Shown piece by piece: positions 7,968-17,734 of a DNA stretch of 17,734 nucleotides; the first letter of the stretch is position 1, and each line of letters begins with the position of its first letter. The position numbers and the translations under genes are program-made. The stretch comes from Perkinsus olseni. Taxonomy: Eukaryota; Perkinsozoa; Perkinsida; Perkinsidae. The notes below the pieces were generated by a model. The model did no database searches, was not told the origin of the DNA, and saw only the letters and a list, made by a program, of their open reading frames with translations. The stretch is from assembly GCA_013115135.1 (NCBI GenBank), contig JABANP010000776.1:1-17734 (forward strand). Direction: 5' to 3'.

Positions 7968-8880
7968 TCACTCCTGGGGCTCGGGAAGCTGCTCTAACCA
8001 GTCAATTACGTGAACTGTTAAGCCCGGAACGCCCTCGATCATCTACGATCTGATTCAAGAGGTGTGCAAGATACCTGACCAGCAATCATTCTCCCCGAGC
8101 TCCACAGCTTCGAGGCAAGGGGTCGTCGCTTTTCCCGGCCTCTAGCCCAATACCCACCTCCGATGGCCTGGCTCTAGAAGCGTCCACAGCGCCCTTCTCT
8201 CAGTTGACTGGCGGAATCGGTCCAGCACATTCGTTAGAGTCTGTTCATCTCCATGTCGGAATATGACCTGATGCCACCACCCGGGGAAAGCATGGCATCA
8301 CAACACCCGGCCGAGTAGGGAGGGAAGCCTTACATCGAAACTCTTTGTGTAATGGCCATCAGCCAGAAGCCGCAAGGCTATGGTAGATTTTTCATCCAGG
8401 CCCCCTTGCCGTTCCAAAAGGAAGTCAGCAGACCTCCTTCGCACTTGTCGCAGCACTTCATCAGGAGAAACTCCGGCACTCGAGCCTTCAGAAGTCATCC
8501 ACAGTCGGGATGACATCTTCGTCTCGGTGTAATCCTTCTCCTGAAGTACTGATTCCACTACTCCTGCGGAGGCATCGGTGCTCACCGCCATCAATCGTTC
8601 TCGCTCCCACCTCCCAGACACGTCTTCTGGTTCGCGTGGCCGAGCCAACTCTTCCGAGCTCGTGCTGTGGACCAGCTCAGACGCCACCGGACGTTCGCTA
8701 GCTTCATCGCATGTTACGAGAGGAGCACTGCTGTAGACGAGTTCACTGGCCCCTAAGGGGATCTGCTCGAGTTTCACCTGATACCCTCGAGTGTTGGTGA
8801 GGCCTTCGGGTGAACTGGAGGGCCTGTTGCTCAGTGAGAGGCTTATCTCATTGAGGCAGAGCATCGTAGGTTGCGGATGC
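7968..8880 (-). pseudogene. Gene-Y pseudogene copy 3 (5'-truncated)
   Basis: The large exon is still open (194 codons, 8298-8882) and the first-intron splice sites are intact. The last exon carries TGA at 8096-8098 and an extra C near 8023-8025 that shifts the frame. The 5' end stops at the same tRNA junction as the other truncated copies. It is the least damaged array copy, but still lacks about 109 N-terminal residues. Confidence 0.8.
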
Positions 8881-8883
8881 ATA

Positions 8884-8909
8884 CTCGCTATCTACCGAGC
8901 CAAAGCCGC
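8884..8909 (-). pseudogene. 5' fragment of the Met-like tRNA, unit III
   Basis: Same junction as at 1340-1365. Confidence 0.75.
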
Positions 8910-9021
8910 GCACCACAATAGAAGGTACTCGCTACCGAATGTCCCAATTTGTTGGAGAAGGTACTCGCTACCAGTCGTCCCGATTGATTAGAGAGATCCG
9001 GTTGCAACGGGATAGCCGCTA

Positions 9022-9041
9022 ACCGACTGAGGTAAACGACC
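9022..9041 (-). pseudogene. 5' fragment of tRNA-Ile, unit III
   Basis: Same deletion junction as at 1478-1497. Confidence 0.75.
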
Positions 9042-9125
9042 AAGCTGAAAGAAGAGTATAGCCCGGGGAGGACCGGAAACGGCAATATTTATGTACTTGT
9101 CTCCTGGTGCTAGCTCGCCCCCCGT

Positions 9126-9205
9126 CCCCCCATACAATGTTGAACGTTATCGCAGCCAGGCCTCCGCGAGATGTCATCGAAGGTGGTTCAACATTGGAAG
9201 GGGGG
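9126..9205. repeat. R hairpin, copy 6 (A-type)
   Basis: 6 G in the right arm; a nearby change to GTGCCGGGG distinguishes this unit. Confidence 0.85.
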
Positions 9206-9553
9206 AGGAGTGTATGAAAAAGTTGCCGCTATGTGCCGGGGAGAACATCTAGTGCCAATAGGCCTCGAATCGCGCTACGCCACTCCGTAACGCGAAACGT
9301 GCGGAAGTAAACGCGCATGGAGTTACGGTCTAATACTGCGTCACTCGTCCTACCACAGGCGACAGATACAGTCAAACTTAGTTCGCGGCCAATGTTCATG
9401 TTTTGGTGAAGTCTCCCGGCGTCAAATCGAGGGCACCTGGGTTCGATTGCTCTCTCGATTGGAGTGTCAGGCCCGTAGTCACCTGGATTTTGCCCAGAAC
9501 TAGCATGAAGCGGTGGCACGGTTCCACAGGCATGACGAAAACATCATAAAGTA

Positions 9554-9626
9554 TGCCCAGACCCAGGATCGAACTGAGGACCTCCAGATCTTCAGTCTGG
9601 CGCTCTCCCAACTGAGCTATCTGGGC
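9554..9626 (-). tRNA. tRNA-Phe(GAA), copy 4
   Basis: Same sequence as copy 1, with T4 at 9538-9541. The flanks carry a few substitutions (for example GAGTGTACGG in place of GAGCGTACGG). Confidence 0.97.
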
Positions 9627-9827
9627 TGAATCTCGGAGTGTACGGGCCGCATTGTGCGGAATGCGTCACGCCGCGTGCCTCTGGATGTCCCATCCCAGCA
9701 CGAACACAGCCAGGCCTGGGAGTCGGGGAATACGGAACAATTGATCACCAAATATAGAAAAGAATATTTAAATACTTCTACTGAAGGAGTTGATCAATTG
9801 ATCAGCTCATTCGTTGTGGGCATATAC

Positions 9828-9900
9828 CGCGGTCTCCGGGGATCGTACTCGCGACCTCAGGAATACGAGCCCGGCTCGCTACCTACTGCGCCAAAGCCGC
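9828..9900 (-). tRNA. Met-elongator-like tRNA with CGT anticodon, copy 4 (possible pseudogene)
   Basis: Like copies 1 to 3, including the CGT anticodon, but with changes in the T arm (TACGATC loop and CCCGG 3' stem) that add an A-C mismatch. Further decay of this copy supports a pseudogene reading. Confidence 0.55.
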
Positions 9901-10134
9901 GCACCACAGCTGTAGGTACTCGCTACCAGTCGTCCCGATTGATTGGAGAGATCCGGTTGCAACGAGATAGCCGCTAGCTGATGAACGGTATATCGGAAGT
10001 ATCTTGCCGTCAAGCGCGAAGCTAACTCGACAACAACGACTAAAGGTTAGGACTGGAGGAATGAGTCTTCCGGCGCGCAACTGATACCACTGGTTGAAGC
10101 TTCGAAGGCTGCCTCAGTTAGGGCAACAAGTCCA

Positions 10135-10208
10135 TGGTCGATGCAGGGCTCGAACCTGCGACCCTCGCGTTATTAGCACGATGCTCTGACCGACTGAGCT
10201 AAACGACC
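10135..10208 (-). tRNA. tRNA-Ile(AAT), copy 4
   Basis: Identical to copy 1. Confidence 0.9.
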
Positions 10209-10292
10209 AAGCTGAAAGAAGAGTATAGCCCGGGGATGGCCGGAAACGGCAATATTTATGTACTTGTCTCCTGGTGCTAGCTCGCCCCCCGT

Positions 10293-10370
10293 CCCCCATA
10301 CAATGTTGAACGTTATCGCAGCCAGGCCTCCGCGAGATGTCATCGAAGGTGGTTCAACATTGGAAGGGGG
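10293..10370. repeat. R hairpin, copy 7 (B-type)
   Basis: 5 C in the left arm and 5 G in the right arm. Followed by the T palindromes. Confidence 0.85.
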
Positions 10371-10464
10371 AGGGGTGTATGAAAAAGTTGCCGCTATGTG
10401 CCGAGGAGAACGTTTAGTGCCAATAGGCCTCGAATCGCGCTGCGCCACTCCGTAACGCGAAACG

Positions 10465-10523
10465 TGCGGAAGCCTTCCGCAGTAGCGTCCACCACCTTCC
10501 GCCGGAAGGTGGTGGACGCTACT
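10465..10523. repeat. Paired palindromes at the R/T boundary, copy 3
   Basis: Identical to the other two copies: 17-nt element at 10465-10481, 43-nt element at 10481-10523. Confidence 0.95.
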
Positions 10524-10823
10524 CGACCATTGCATTGAAAGATGTCGAGCAACGGAGTGTGACTACCGTGGTTCTTAAAACTGATAAATTTTGAGTCTTG
10601 CCTCAAAGCTTTGTTGACGTTTCTCTGTCATACAGAGGTATCTTACTCATACAATTATACTGAGATGATGCCATGCTGCCTTTCTCTTGACTCGACTCCG
10701 ATATTGTTTTGCTCTAGTTGTTTTCGGTTAGCTGCTTCCGACAAAGAAAAAGGGGATGTCGGTGATCAGAGGATATATCATTCACACATTCGGCAACATG
10801 AGGACCACGAAACAGGATTGTGT

Positions 10824-10895
10824 GGTTCTATGGTGTAACGGTTAGCACTCCAGACTCTGAATCTGGCGATCTGGGTTCAAATCCCGGTAGAACCT
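10824..10895 (+). tRNA. tRNA-Gln(CTG), copy 3
   Basis: Identical to copy 2. TTTT follows at 10918-10921. The downstream A/T homopolymer block differs in length from unit III (A7T7 against A6T9). Confidence 0.97.
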
Positions 10896-11332
10896 ATGTA
10901 CGGGGTGACCTGGGTCCTTTTGAAGAGCGGCTTGCGCTAGGCAGCTACTGAGAATAAAAAAATTTTTTTCAAGGAGAAAGTGCTTTCGCTGAGGAAGAAA
11001 TCTCGCTCGCTCTCGGCATTTTACTAAGGAAGGTCTGAGTTTTTCTACGGAGGCTTTCCCTCATATGCATATCAAAGCGACTATACGCTAGTCAGTCCAT
11101 CAGAAGTTTGCCCCTATCCGAACACAAGATGTCGTATAGCCTCCGATGTTCAGCATATCGAGATTCGACTTCGAACACAGAAACTCATCCGAATGATGAA
11201 AAGATTTGAATGAACGGAGTTCCATGGTTTGGAAGTTGATGCAGATGAGATGCTGTGATTGGCAAGGAAAACTGATCCGCAAGCATGTAGTCCATCAATG
11301 GCAAACGGAACCGGGCAATGCGACCTTCATCG

Positions 11333-12562
11333 TCACTCCTGGGGCTCGGGAAGCTGCTCTAACCAGTCAATTGCGTGAGCTGCTAGGCCGGAACGTCCTC
11401 GATCATCTACGATCTGATTTAAGAGGTGTGCAAGATACCTGATCAGCAGTCGTTCAATCCGAGCTCCACAGCTTCGAGGCGAGGAGTCGTCGCTTTTCCC
11501 GGCCCTTCGATCCGATAATCACCTCCGATGGCCTGGCTCGAGAAGCGTCCACAGCGCCCTTCTCTCAGTTGACTGGCGGAAGCGGTCCAACACATCCGTT
11601 AGAGTCTGTTCATCTCCATGCCGGAATATGGCCTGATGCCACCACCCGGGGGAAGCATGGCATCACAACACCCGGCCGAGTAGGGAGGGAAGCCTTACGT
11701 CGAAACTCTTTGTGTAATGCCCATGAGCCAGGAGCCGCAAGGCTATGGTAGATTCCTCATCCACGAATCCTTGCCGTTCCGAGAGGAAGTCAGCAGACCT
11801 CCTTCGCACTTGTCGTAGCACTTCATCAGGAGAAACTCCGGCACTCGAGCCTTCAGAAGTCATCCACATCTTCGTCTCGGTGTAATCCTTCTCCTGAAGT
11901 ACTAATTCCACTACTCCTGCGGAGGCATCGGTGCTCACCGCCATCAATCGTTCTCGCTCCCACCTCCCAGACACGTCTTCTGGTTCGCGTGGCCGAGCCA
12001 ACTCTTCCGAGCTCGTGCTGTGGACCAGCTCAGACGCCACCGGACGTTCGCTAGCTTCATCGCATGTTACGAGAGGAGCACTGCTGTAGACGAGTTCACT
12101 GGCCCCTAAGGGGATCTGCTCGAGTTCCTCTCGACACCCTCGAGTACTGATGAGGCCCTCGGGTAAACTGGAGGGCCTGTTGCTCAGTGAGAGGCTTATC
12201 TCATCGAGGCAGAGCATCGTAGGCTGCGGAAGCAGGTTCTCGTTCAAGTCGATAGTCGGGACGCCGTTCCTCGCTTTCGTAATTCCGGTAGTTGGCGGGT
12301 ACGCGCTCCGGTGAGAACGAAGGGTTTCCAACGGCTGTCCTTCTACGAGCTCGTCACCCTCCCCAAGCTCACACGACAGCTCGCTCGGGTGCAGCCCCTG
12401 GGCATCCGGCTCGTTCCCCGTGACTTCGCCTTCGCTCTCTTCCACGTTATTAGTGGAATCATCGATAATAAGAACTTCTTCACCGGCGTTATCGGCTGCT
12501 GAGGTCTTCTCCCCTAGATCCTCGTCTGGTGGTAAATGGGAAACCGAATACGAACTGTACAT
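11333..12562 (-). CDS. Gene Y, unknown function, three exons (intact parent of the array pseudogenes)
   Basis: I do not recognise the protein. The proposed structure is exon a 12562-11699, intron 11698-11633 (66 nt, GTAAGG..CATCAG), exon b 11632-11523, intron 11522-11472 (51 nt, GTGATT..CGAAG) and exon c 11471-11333 ending in TGA. Phases agree (0, then 2), giving 370 residues. The ATG at 12560-12562 is the first in frame after a TGA at 12650-12652, so an upstream exon is possible. The N-terminal third is acidic, Ser/Glu-rich and probably disordered. VLIIDD at residues 30-35 resembles a SUMO-interacting motif (speculative). The C-terminal part after the introns looks helical. No signal peptide or membrane segment was seen. 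The stops in the second proposed intron (TGA here, TAG in copies 2 and 3) support splicing. It lacks 12 bp that the array copies keep, so it is a sister of their source, not the exact source. Confidence 0.6.
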
Positions 12563-13108
12563 CGAGGTGGTATGAGGCCGAAGCGGCGACGCCAACGACT
12601 TCTGCAGAGCCTGCTCGTTGCCCTTTCGGGAGAACCTACGCAGTCTTACTCATTCGTTGAAGATATCTTGCAAGCTTCAACCTCGTGCAGGGCACCTCAA
12701 TCTCCCAGCCCGAGGCTCTCTTTTAGTATGAGTTTAATATTTTGCCGTAAATGGCAAAATAGAGTGGTTTTCTCTGCCAGAGCAGTAAGCCTTTTGTCTT
12801 GAAGTTCACAAGAAAACACGGAAAAGCGCATGAGGCCCCAAAAAATGTAGTGGTGCAAGCGCACAACCACGAAGCCTCCGCTCGACGCTAGCAGTTGATT
12901 TAGAGGACTGGTTCTGAGTATGTCACGCAGGAGGGCTGGGGGATAAGGTTGCCCCAGAAAAAGAAAGAGGGAAAACAGGATTTGGGGGAGAGAACGGAAG
13001 GAAAAAAATTTCTTCTTGAAAACCCAAAACCCCACGGTATCAAGCTCCGTGCTGTTGTGCTATTCCTCGCCCGATGGACGGTGGTACTGTTTGATAGTCA
13101 AAAACCTC
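12563..13108. other. Intergenic stretch between two minus-strand genes
   Basis: It holds the likely 5' flank of gene Y and the 3' end of the seven-exon gene. There are purine-rich runs on the plus strand (about 12955-13012) and one clear hairpin (12739-12760). A 112-codon minus-strand frame (12697-13035) reads through low-complexity pyrimidine tracts and is not called. A short coding-like minus frame near 12655-12715 ends at a possible GTAAGA donor, so an extra 5' exon of gene Y is possible but does not join in phase. Confidence 0.4.
12739..12760. repeat. Perfect 8-bp stem-loop
   Basis: ATTTTGCC, loop GTAAAT, GGCAAAAT. On the minus strand ATTAAA follows directly, which could be a polyadenylation-like signal for the gene ending at 13109 (speculative). 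Confidence 0.6.
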
Positions 13109-15432
13109 CTACCCCATCTCGTAGGACTTGGACCGTCTCGGAGACTCAGTAAATCTGTGCTGATGCATGGTGGCTGCCCCTTGATGGTCCACAGCAGCCG
13201 CGAGTGTCCATGCTTGCCTAGCGAACGCTATGGCCTGCCGCAGTCTCGGGTTGGAACGAGTTAGCTCGTATAAGGCCAAGTTGGTACGGTCGAGGCTATC
13301 GAGAACCTCTCTCGTCGTAACGATCCTCAGACTCACTGAGGGAGAGAAGGAAGACGCCTTCGCTCTGGCAGTCTGCTCACCCCATTTGGCTGAGTGACCG
13401 AGGCATACGGTAGCAGCGAATGCCAATGGTCTGCCCATCTCCAGCTTAGCGCCCTTCAAGGTGTGCGTTCCATTGATAACGGATAGACAAGTGTTGGCTA
13501 GAAGAGTCAGGCTTGGAGGGGAGGGAGCGTGGCCGGCTGCCAAGTGCTCGACGGCGGCGGAGACGCTGAGCTCTAACTCGACTGATGTGCGGCCTGACAG
13601 GGCCCACTTCTCGCTGCAGTGGTCATTGGAGGTGCCATTCCCGTAGTTGCACACCACCGAGTTACTGTCAGCTACGCAGCCTGCCGAGGAATGTGTCCTT
13701 GGATCCATCGAGAATGGACCCCGACGTTGCACGCCGGAATCATTGCGAAGACGCGGGTTGTTCCCATGCCCGTGCCCTCACTCTCTTTTAGGAGTTGGAA
13801 AATTCGAGCGACATGGAGGTCTAGTAGGGACGGGCGAGTAGCTTCCTCGACTGGTCTGCTAGTTATCGATTCGACGAGAGCTCTGGTGAAGTGCGCAATG
13901 ACTAGGAACAATCTAACAGATAAGCGCATGAGGGATAAGTCCTCGGAATGGTCACTTACCCTCGGCGTCCTTGGATATTCAGTTTTGGCTGACGGTTGCC
14001 GTCGTCGTCTGCCTTCAACGGTCCAAACAGCCTGCTGACGATCAACTGATAATAGACTGGCCAGTTGTGTTCTGGAGTAGCTGCCGTTATATTGCGCCAG
14101 ATCTCCACGACGGTCTGGGAGATGACCTGATTATCATGCTTCATTACTTGAGAGCAGCGTCTTTCAAGCCCATGGAAAATTGCACATCAGCGGGCATTAC
14201 TCATCAGATGAATAGTGAAAGGAATTCGAGAACAAGTATAATGACAGTGATGCCGCGGTGTCTCGTTGCAGCGGATGGCGTTCTCGAGCCATGTGGCATA
14301 GTGGCTGCCTCATTTTTGCATGTGGCATAGTGGCTGCCTCATTCCTGCATGTGGCACTCCTATACCGTAACAGCGTGCATGACTCATCCCCGGTTGAGCT
14401 GATGATACCCTCTACGGCCGGTTCCCCAAGCGATAGACAAAATAACGACGATGAGTGTCGACACTGAGGGTCAGAAAGCATGTTTACCGCTAAATCATGC
14501 GCTGCAGAATAGCAGTCCAATTTAGCAAAGGAGAGCTTTCTCACGACCAGTTGTAGAAGGGTACATCAGTTTGTTAGGTGTTATTCTCTGCCTTTCGACT
14601 CTAGTGAGAAAGGCTACAACGGTAAAGCTCGCCTGGTAAGAGTACTAGCCCTCAGCGTCAGTGATTGTTGGACTTACGTCTTCAGTTGACGGCGTTGCCA
14701 CAGCCCTAGCCAGCGTGGACACGATCAGACCAAGTATCGCGCTGTCCTTGTCGAAACATGTGGGGTCCACTCGGAGATGATGTTGAACTATGTAGCCCAG
14801 AAGGGCTATATGCTCCTGATGATAATGCTTTACGCGAGCGAAGAACCGGAGCAGGAGTTGAAGCAGACACCCCCGGGTTACGCGAGTAGCTCCTCGGCAG
14901 CGATCTGACATGTGTCGATTACTGAGTAAAATCTTGAGGACTGCGTCTCGGTCCCTGGGAGGAGAGTCTGGCGAGCACCAGCGGGCTATAATGTGCTGCA
15001 GCTCTTCAACGGCTAACGACCGCGTAGAGGACGAGTCTGATGAAGACCGATGAGGGACCTGTCGGAAGCCCTTTTCTGTTCACCTAGTCGCTCCAAGCTT
15101 CGGAGGGTGGCTTTTTGGATCTGATTTTCCCTTCTCCGTTTCTCGAGACCAACACTGGAATGGTAGTTGCCGTGTGACTGGGGCCGACGAACTCTCGGAA
15201 GACTCGCGGTGTCTCCCGTAGAGTCTCTGAGAGGTCGTGGATGGGTCAGAGAGTATACAGTGATCCACTTCTCGCGAGCCTCGGCATCGATTCTGGAGTT
15301 GCACGACGGCAGACCAACTTGTCGAGTCTCCCTAAGCGGGCTAATGCCGTTGGCCTGTGACCGCAGGACCAGGGCCTCGCGTTCGGTCGCACGACGAGTG
15401 CTCCTGAACCCTACCCGAAGTTGTTGTTGTTT
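13109..15432 (-). CDS. Multi-exon gene of unknown function, at least seven exons, 5' end not found
   Basis: Exons on the minus strand: E1 15432 to about 15050 (frame open 15432-15016), E2 to 14678, E3 14644-14545, E4 14501-14201, E5 14160-13960, E6 from 13912, E7 ending at TAG 13109-13111. Introns with good sites and matching phases: 14677-14645 (33 nt, GTAAGT..CTAG), 14544-14502 (43 nt, GTGAGA..TTCTGCAG), 14200-14161 (40 nt, GTAATG..AAAG), 13959-13913 (47 nt, GTAAGT..GTTAG). E1/E2 and E6/E7 junctions are ambiguous; candidates are 13732-13698 (35 nt) and 13781-13681 (101 nt). The product would be roughly 650-700 residues, basic near the E1 end (helix with LEKRRRENQIQK) and otherwise mostly helical, with Leu-rich stretches in E2, E5 and E6 that recall HEAT/ARM-like helices (fold impression only). 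No family recognised. The start may lie beyond 15432. Confidence 0.6.
14290..14356. repeat. 29-bp tandem duplication inside exon E4
   Basis: Two units (14290-14318, 14319-14347) plus nine bases of a third, differing by TT to CC near the end of the unit. The period is not a multiple of three, so the two units are read in different frames within E4, yet the frame stays open. Confidence 0.9.
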
Positions 15433-15695
15433 CTAGTTGTCACCAAGGGTGATACTCCGAACTGTCGTCTAACTCTCGGGGACATCCTATTGGTCCTTGG
15501 GGTCGGAGATAACGAGTTTGATGGTGATGACATCACAGACGATAAAGATAGAGCATACCTGGCGCGAGTCATTCGAAGCCGTTCCCGATGCAACCTAGCG
15601 GCTACGGAAGGCCTCGTCGCTGAAGTCGTGGTGACTTTCGCATGAGAGATCGTTTTATCCTCCTGAAGATGAGCGGTCCGTTCACAATATGATAG
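15433..15695. other. Region of uncertain strand between two coding-like blocks
   Basis: A plus-strand frame is open from 15361 to 15642, with an acidic stretch (GDNEFDGDDITDDKD). A minus-strand frame (15411-15593) is Ser/Pro/Arg-rich. Either could be coding. On the plus strand TTGTTGTTGTTTCTAG (15421-15436) looks like a strong 3' splice site. A phase-0 plus-strand intron 15631-15695 (GTGACT..GATAG, 65 nt) would join this frame to the exon at 15696. On the minus strand the same CTAG could be the acceptor of E1. Confidence 0.35.
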
Positions 15696-15929
15696 AGTCC
15701 CCTCCCTACAAAATCATACCATAACATCCGCGAAATCTGGAGAGCCCGAGACGAGGTAGACCGAAACATCAAGGCGAACGTCGACTATGGTTCCGACGAA
15801 GTGGGTACTCGCCTTGCTCTTTATGATGTGCTCAAATCCCGGGAAGTGCTTCGCCTTAGGGCTCTCCCTTGTCAGGCTTTAGGGAGAAAGACGCTCTACT
15901 CAAAGTCCGACTCCCCCAAACGGTTTTGA
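15696..15929 (+). CDS. Probable 3'-terminal exon of a plus-strand gene, unknown product
   Basis: A 77-codon stop-free frame begins after TAG 15693-15695 and ends at TGA 15927-15929. It has no ATG, so it must be an exon if real. Composition is protein-like and mixed-charge (IWRARDEVDRNIKANVDYG, then ALYDVLKSREVLRLRALP), with no low complexity. The minus strand here is full of stops. It would end 117 bp before the stop codon of the convergent GAPDH gene. The upstream part may be the acidic plus-strand frame at 15437-15630. No family recognised. Confidence 0.45.
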   Translation, partial: SPLPTKSYHNIREIWRARDEVDRNIKANVDYGSDEVGTRLALYDVLKSREVLRLRALPCQALGRKTLYSKSDSPKRF

Positions 15930-16046
15930 TAGCTCTCTGACGCCGTCTATAACATCTTAACGCAAAACCTCAATAATGAATGAAGCTGGCACTCAGCCGA
16001 AACAACAAGACAGCAGTAGTTCAGAAAAATACTAGTAGTAGGAAAT
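15930..16046. other. Short intergenic gap between convergent genes
   Basis: Holds the GAPDH 3' untranslated region on the minus strand. No AATAAA was seen on either strand. Confidence 0.5.

Positions 16047-17734
<1,688 letters not shown>

Larger units (their letters stand above)
2..12234. repeat. Tandem array of a ~3.37 kb tRNA/gene-Y unit (units I to IV)
   Basis: Units begin at successive tRNA-Gln positions: unit I at 2, unit II at about 3088 (Gln deleted), unit III at 7458, unit IV at 10824. The cleanest period is 7458 to 10824, or 3,366 bp. Module order is Gln, 3' part of gene Y, 5' fragments of Met-like and Ile tRNAs, R, S, Phe, Met-like, Ile, R, T. Unit II has one extra 1,167-bp R-S-Phe-Met-like-Ile block. 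Unit IV runs into the full-length gene Y, and homology to the array stops near 12234. Units are nearly identical over long stretches, with only scattered substitutions and small indels, so the amplification is recent or homogenised. The window opens inside the array. Confidence 0.95.

Noticed and set aside
2..12234. CRISPR array or transposon as explanation of the repeats
   Set aside because: Repeat units are kilobase-sized and tRNA-bearing, with no short direct repeats and spacers, no transposase or reverse transcriptase frame, and no terminal repeats with target duplications that I could see.
12697..13035. 112-codon minus frame between gene Y and the seven-exon gene
   Set aside because: It begins in Lys/Phe-rich low complexity from A/T tracts and cannot be joined in phase to either neighbour with clear splice sites.

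Overview
This looks like nuclear DNA of a unicellular eukaryote. The tRNA genes are eukaryotic in type, have no encoded CCA and carry Pol III-style T runs. GAPDH is the NAD-type glycolytic form in one uninterrupted frame. Several other genes make sense only if short GT-AG introns (33-66 nt) are removed. The compact genes would suit an alveolate such as a Perkinsus or dinoflagellate relative, but that is a guess; nothing here fixes the taxon.

Region 1 (1 to about 12,234) is a tandem array that probably continues off the left edge. The basic unit is about 3.37 kb (7458 to 10823 in its cleanest form). It holds tRNA-Gln(CTG), then a 5'-truncated copy of a protein gene (gene Y, minus strand), then 5' fragments of a Met-like and an Ile tRNA, a hairpin module (R), a spacer (S), tRNA-Phe(GAA), a full-length Met-elongator-like tRNA with anticodon CGT, tRNA-Ile(AAT), a second R, and a segment (T) with a 43-nt near-perfect palindrome. 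Unit II carries an extra 1,167-bp tandem copy of R-S-Phe-Met-like-Ile and has lost its tRNA-Gln by a 355-bp deletion. Totals: 2 good and 1 damaged Gln, 4 Phe, 4 Met-like(CGT), 4 Ile, and 6 tRNA 5' fragments.

Region 2 (11,333 to 12,562) holds the only apparently intact copy of gene Y: three exons and 370 predicted residues of unknown function. The three copies inside the array are truncated at one shared point and each also has a frameshift or an internal stop.

Region 3 (13,109 to about 15,930) holds a minus-strand gene with at least seven exons and introns as short as 33-47 nt, function unrecognised. Its first visible exon (15016-15432) has no ATG, so start-codon ORF searches miss it. A plus-strand coding-like frame (15696-15929) lies beside it.

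Region 4 (16,047 to 17,734) holds cytosolic-type GAPDH on the minus strand with its 5' flank.

No CRISPR, insertion sequence, rRNA or recognisable transposon gene was seen. The most unusual content is the tRNA array itself: an altered-anticodon tRNA family, a host gene cut and joined inside tRNA sequence, and a hybrid R module that records an unequal crossover.
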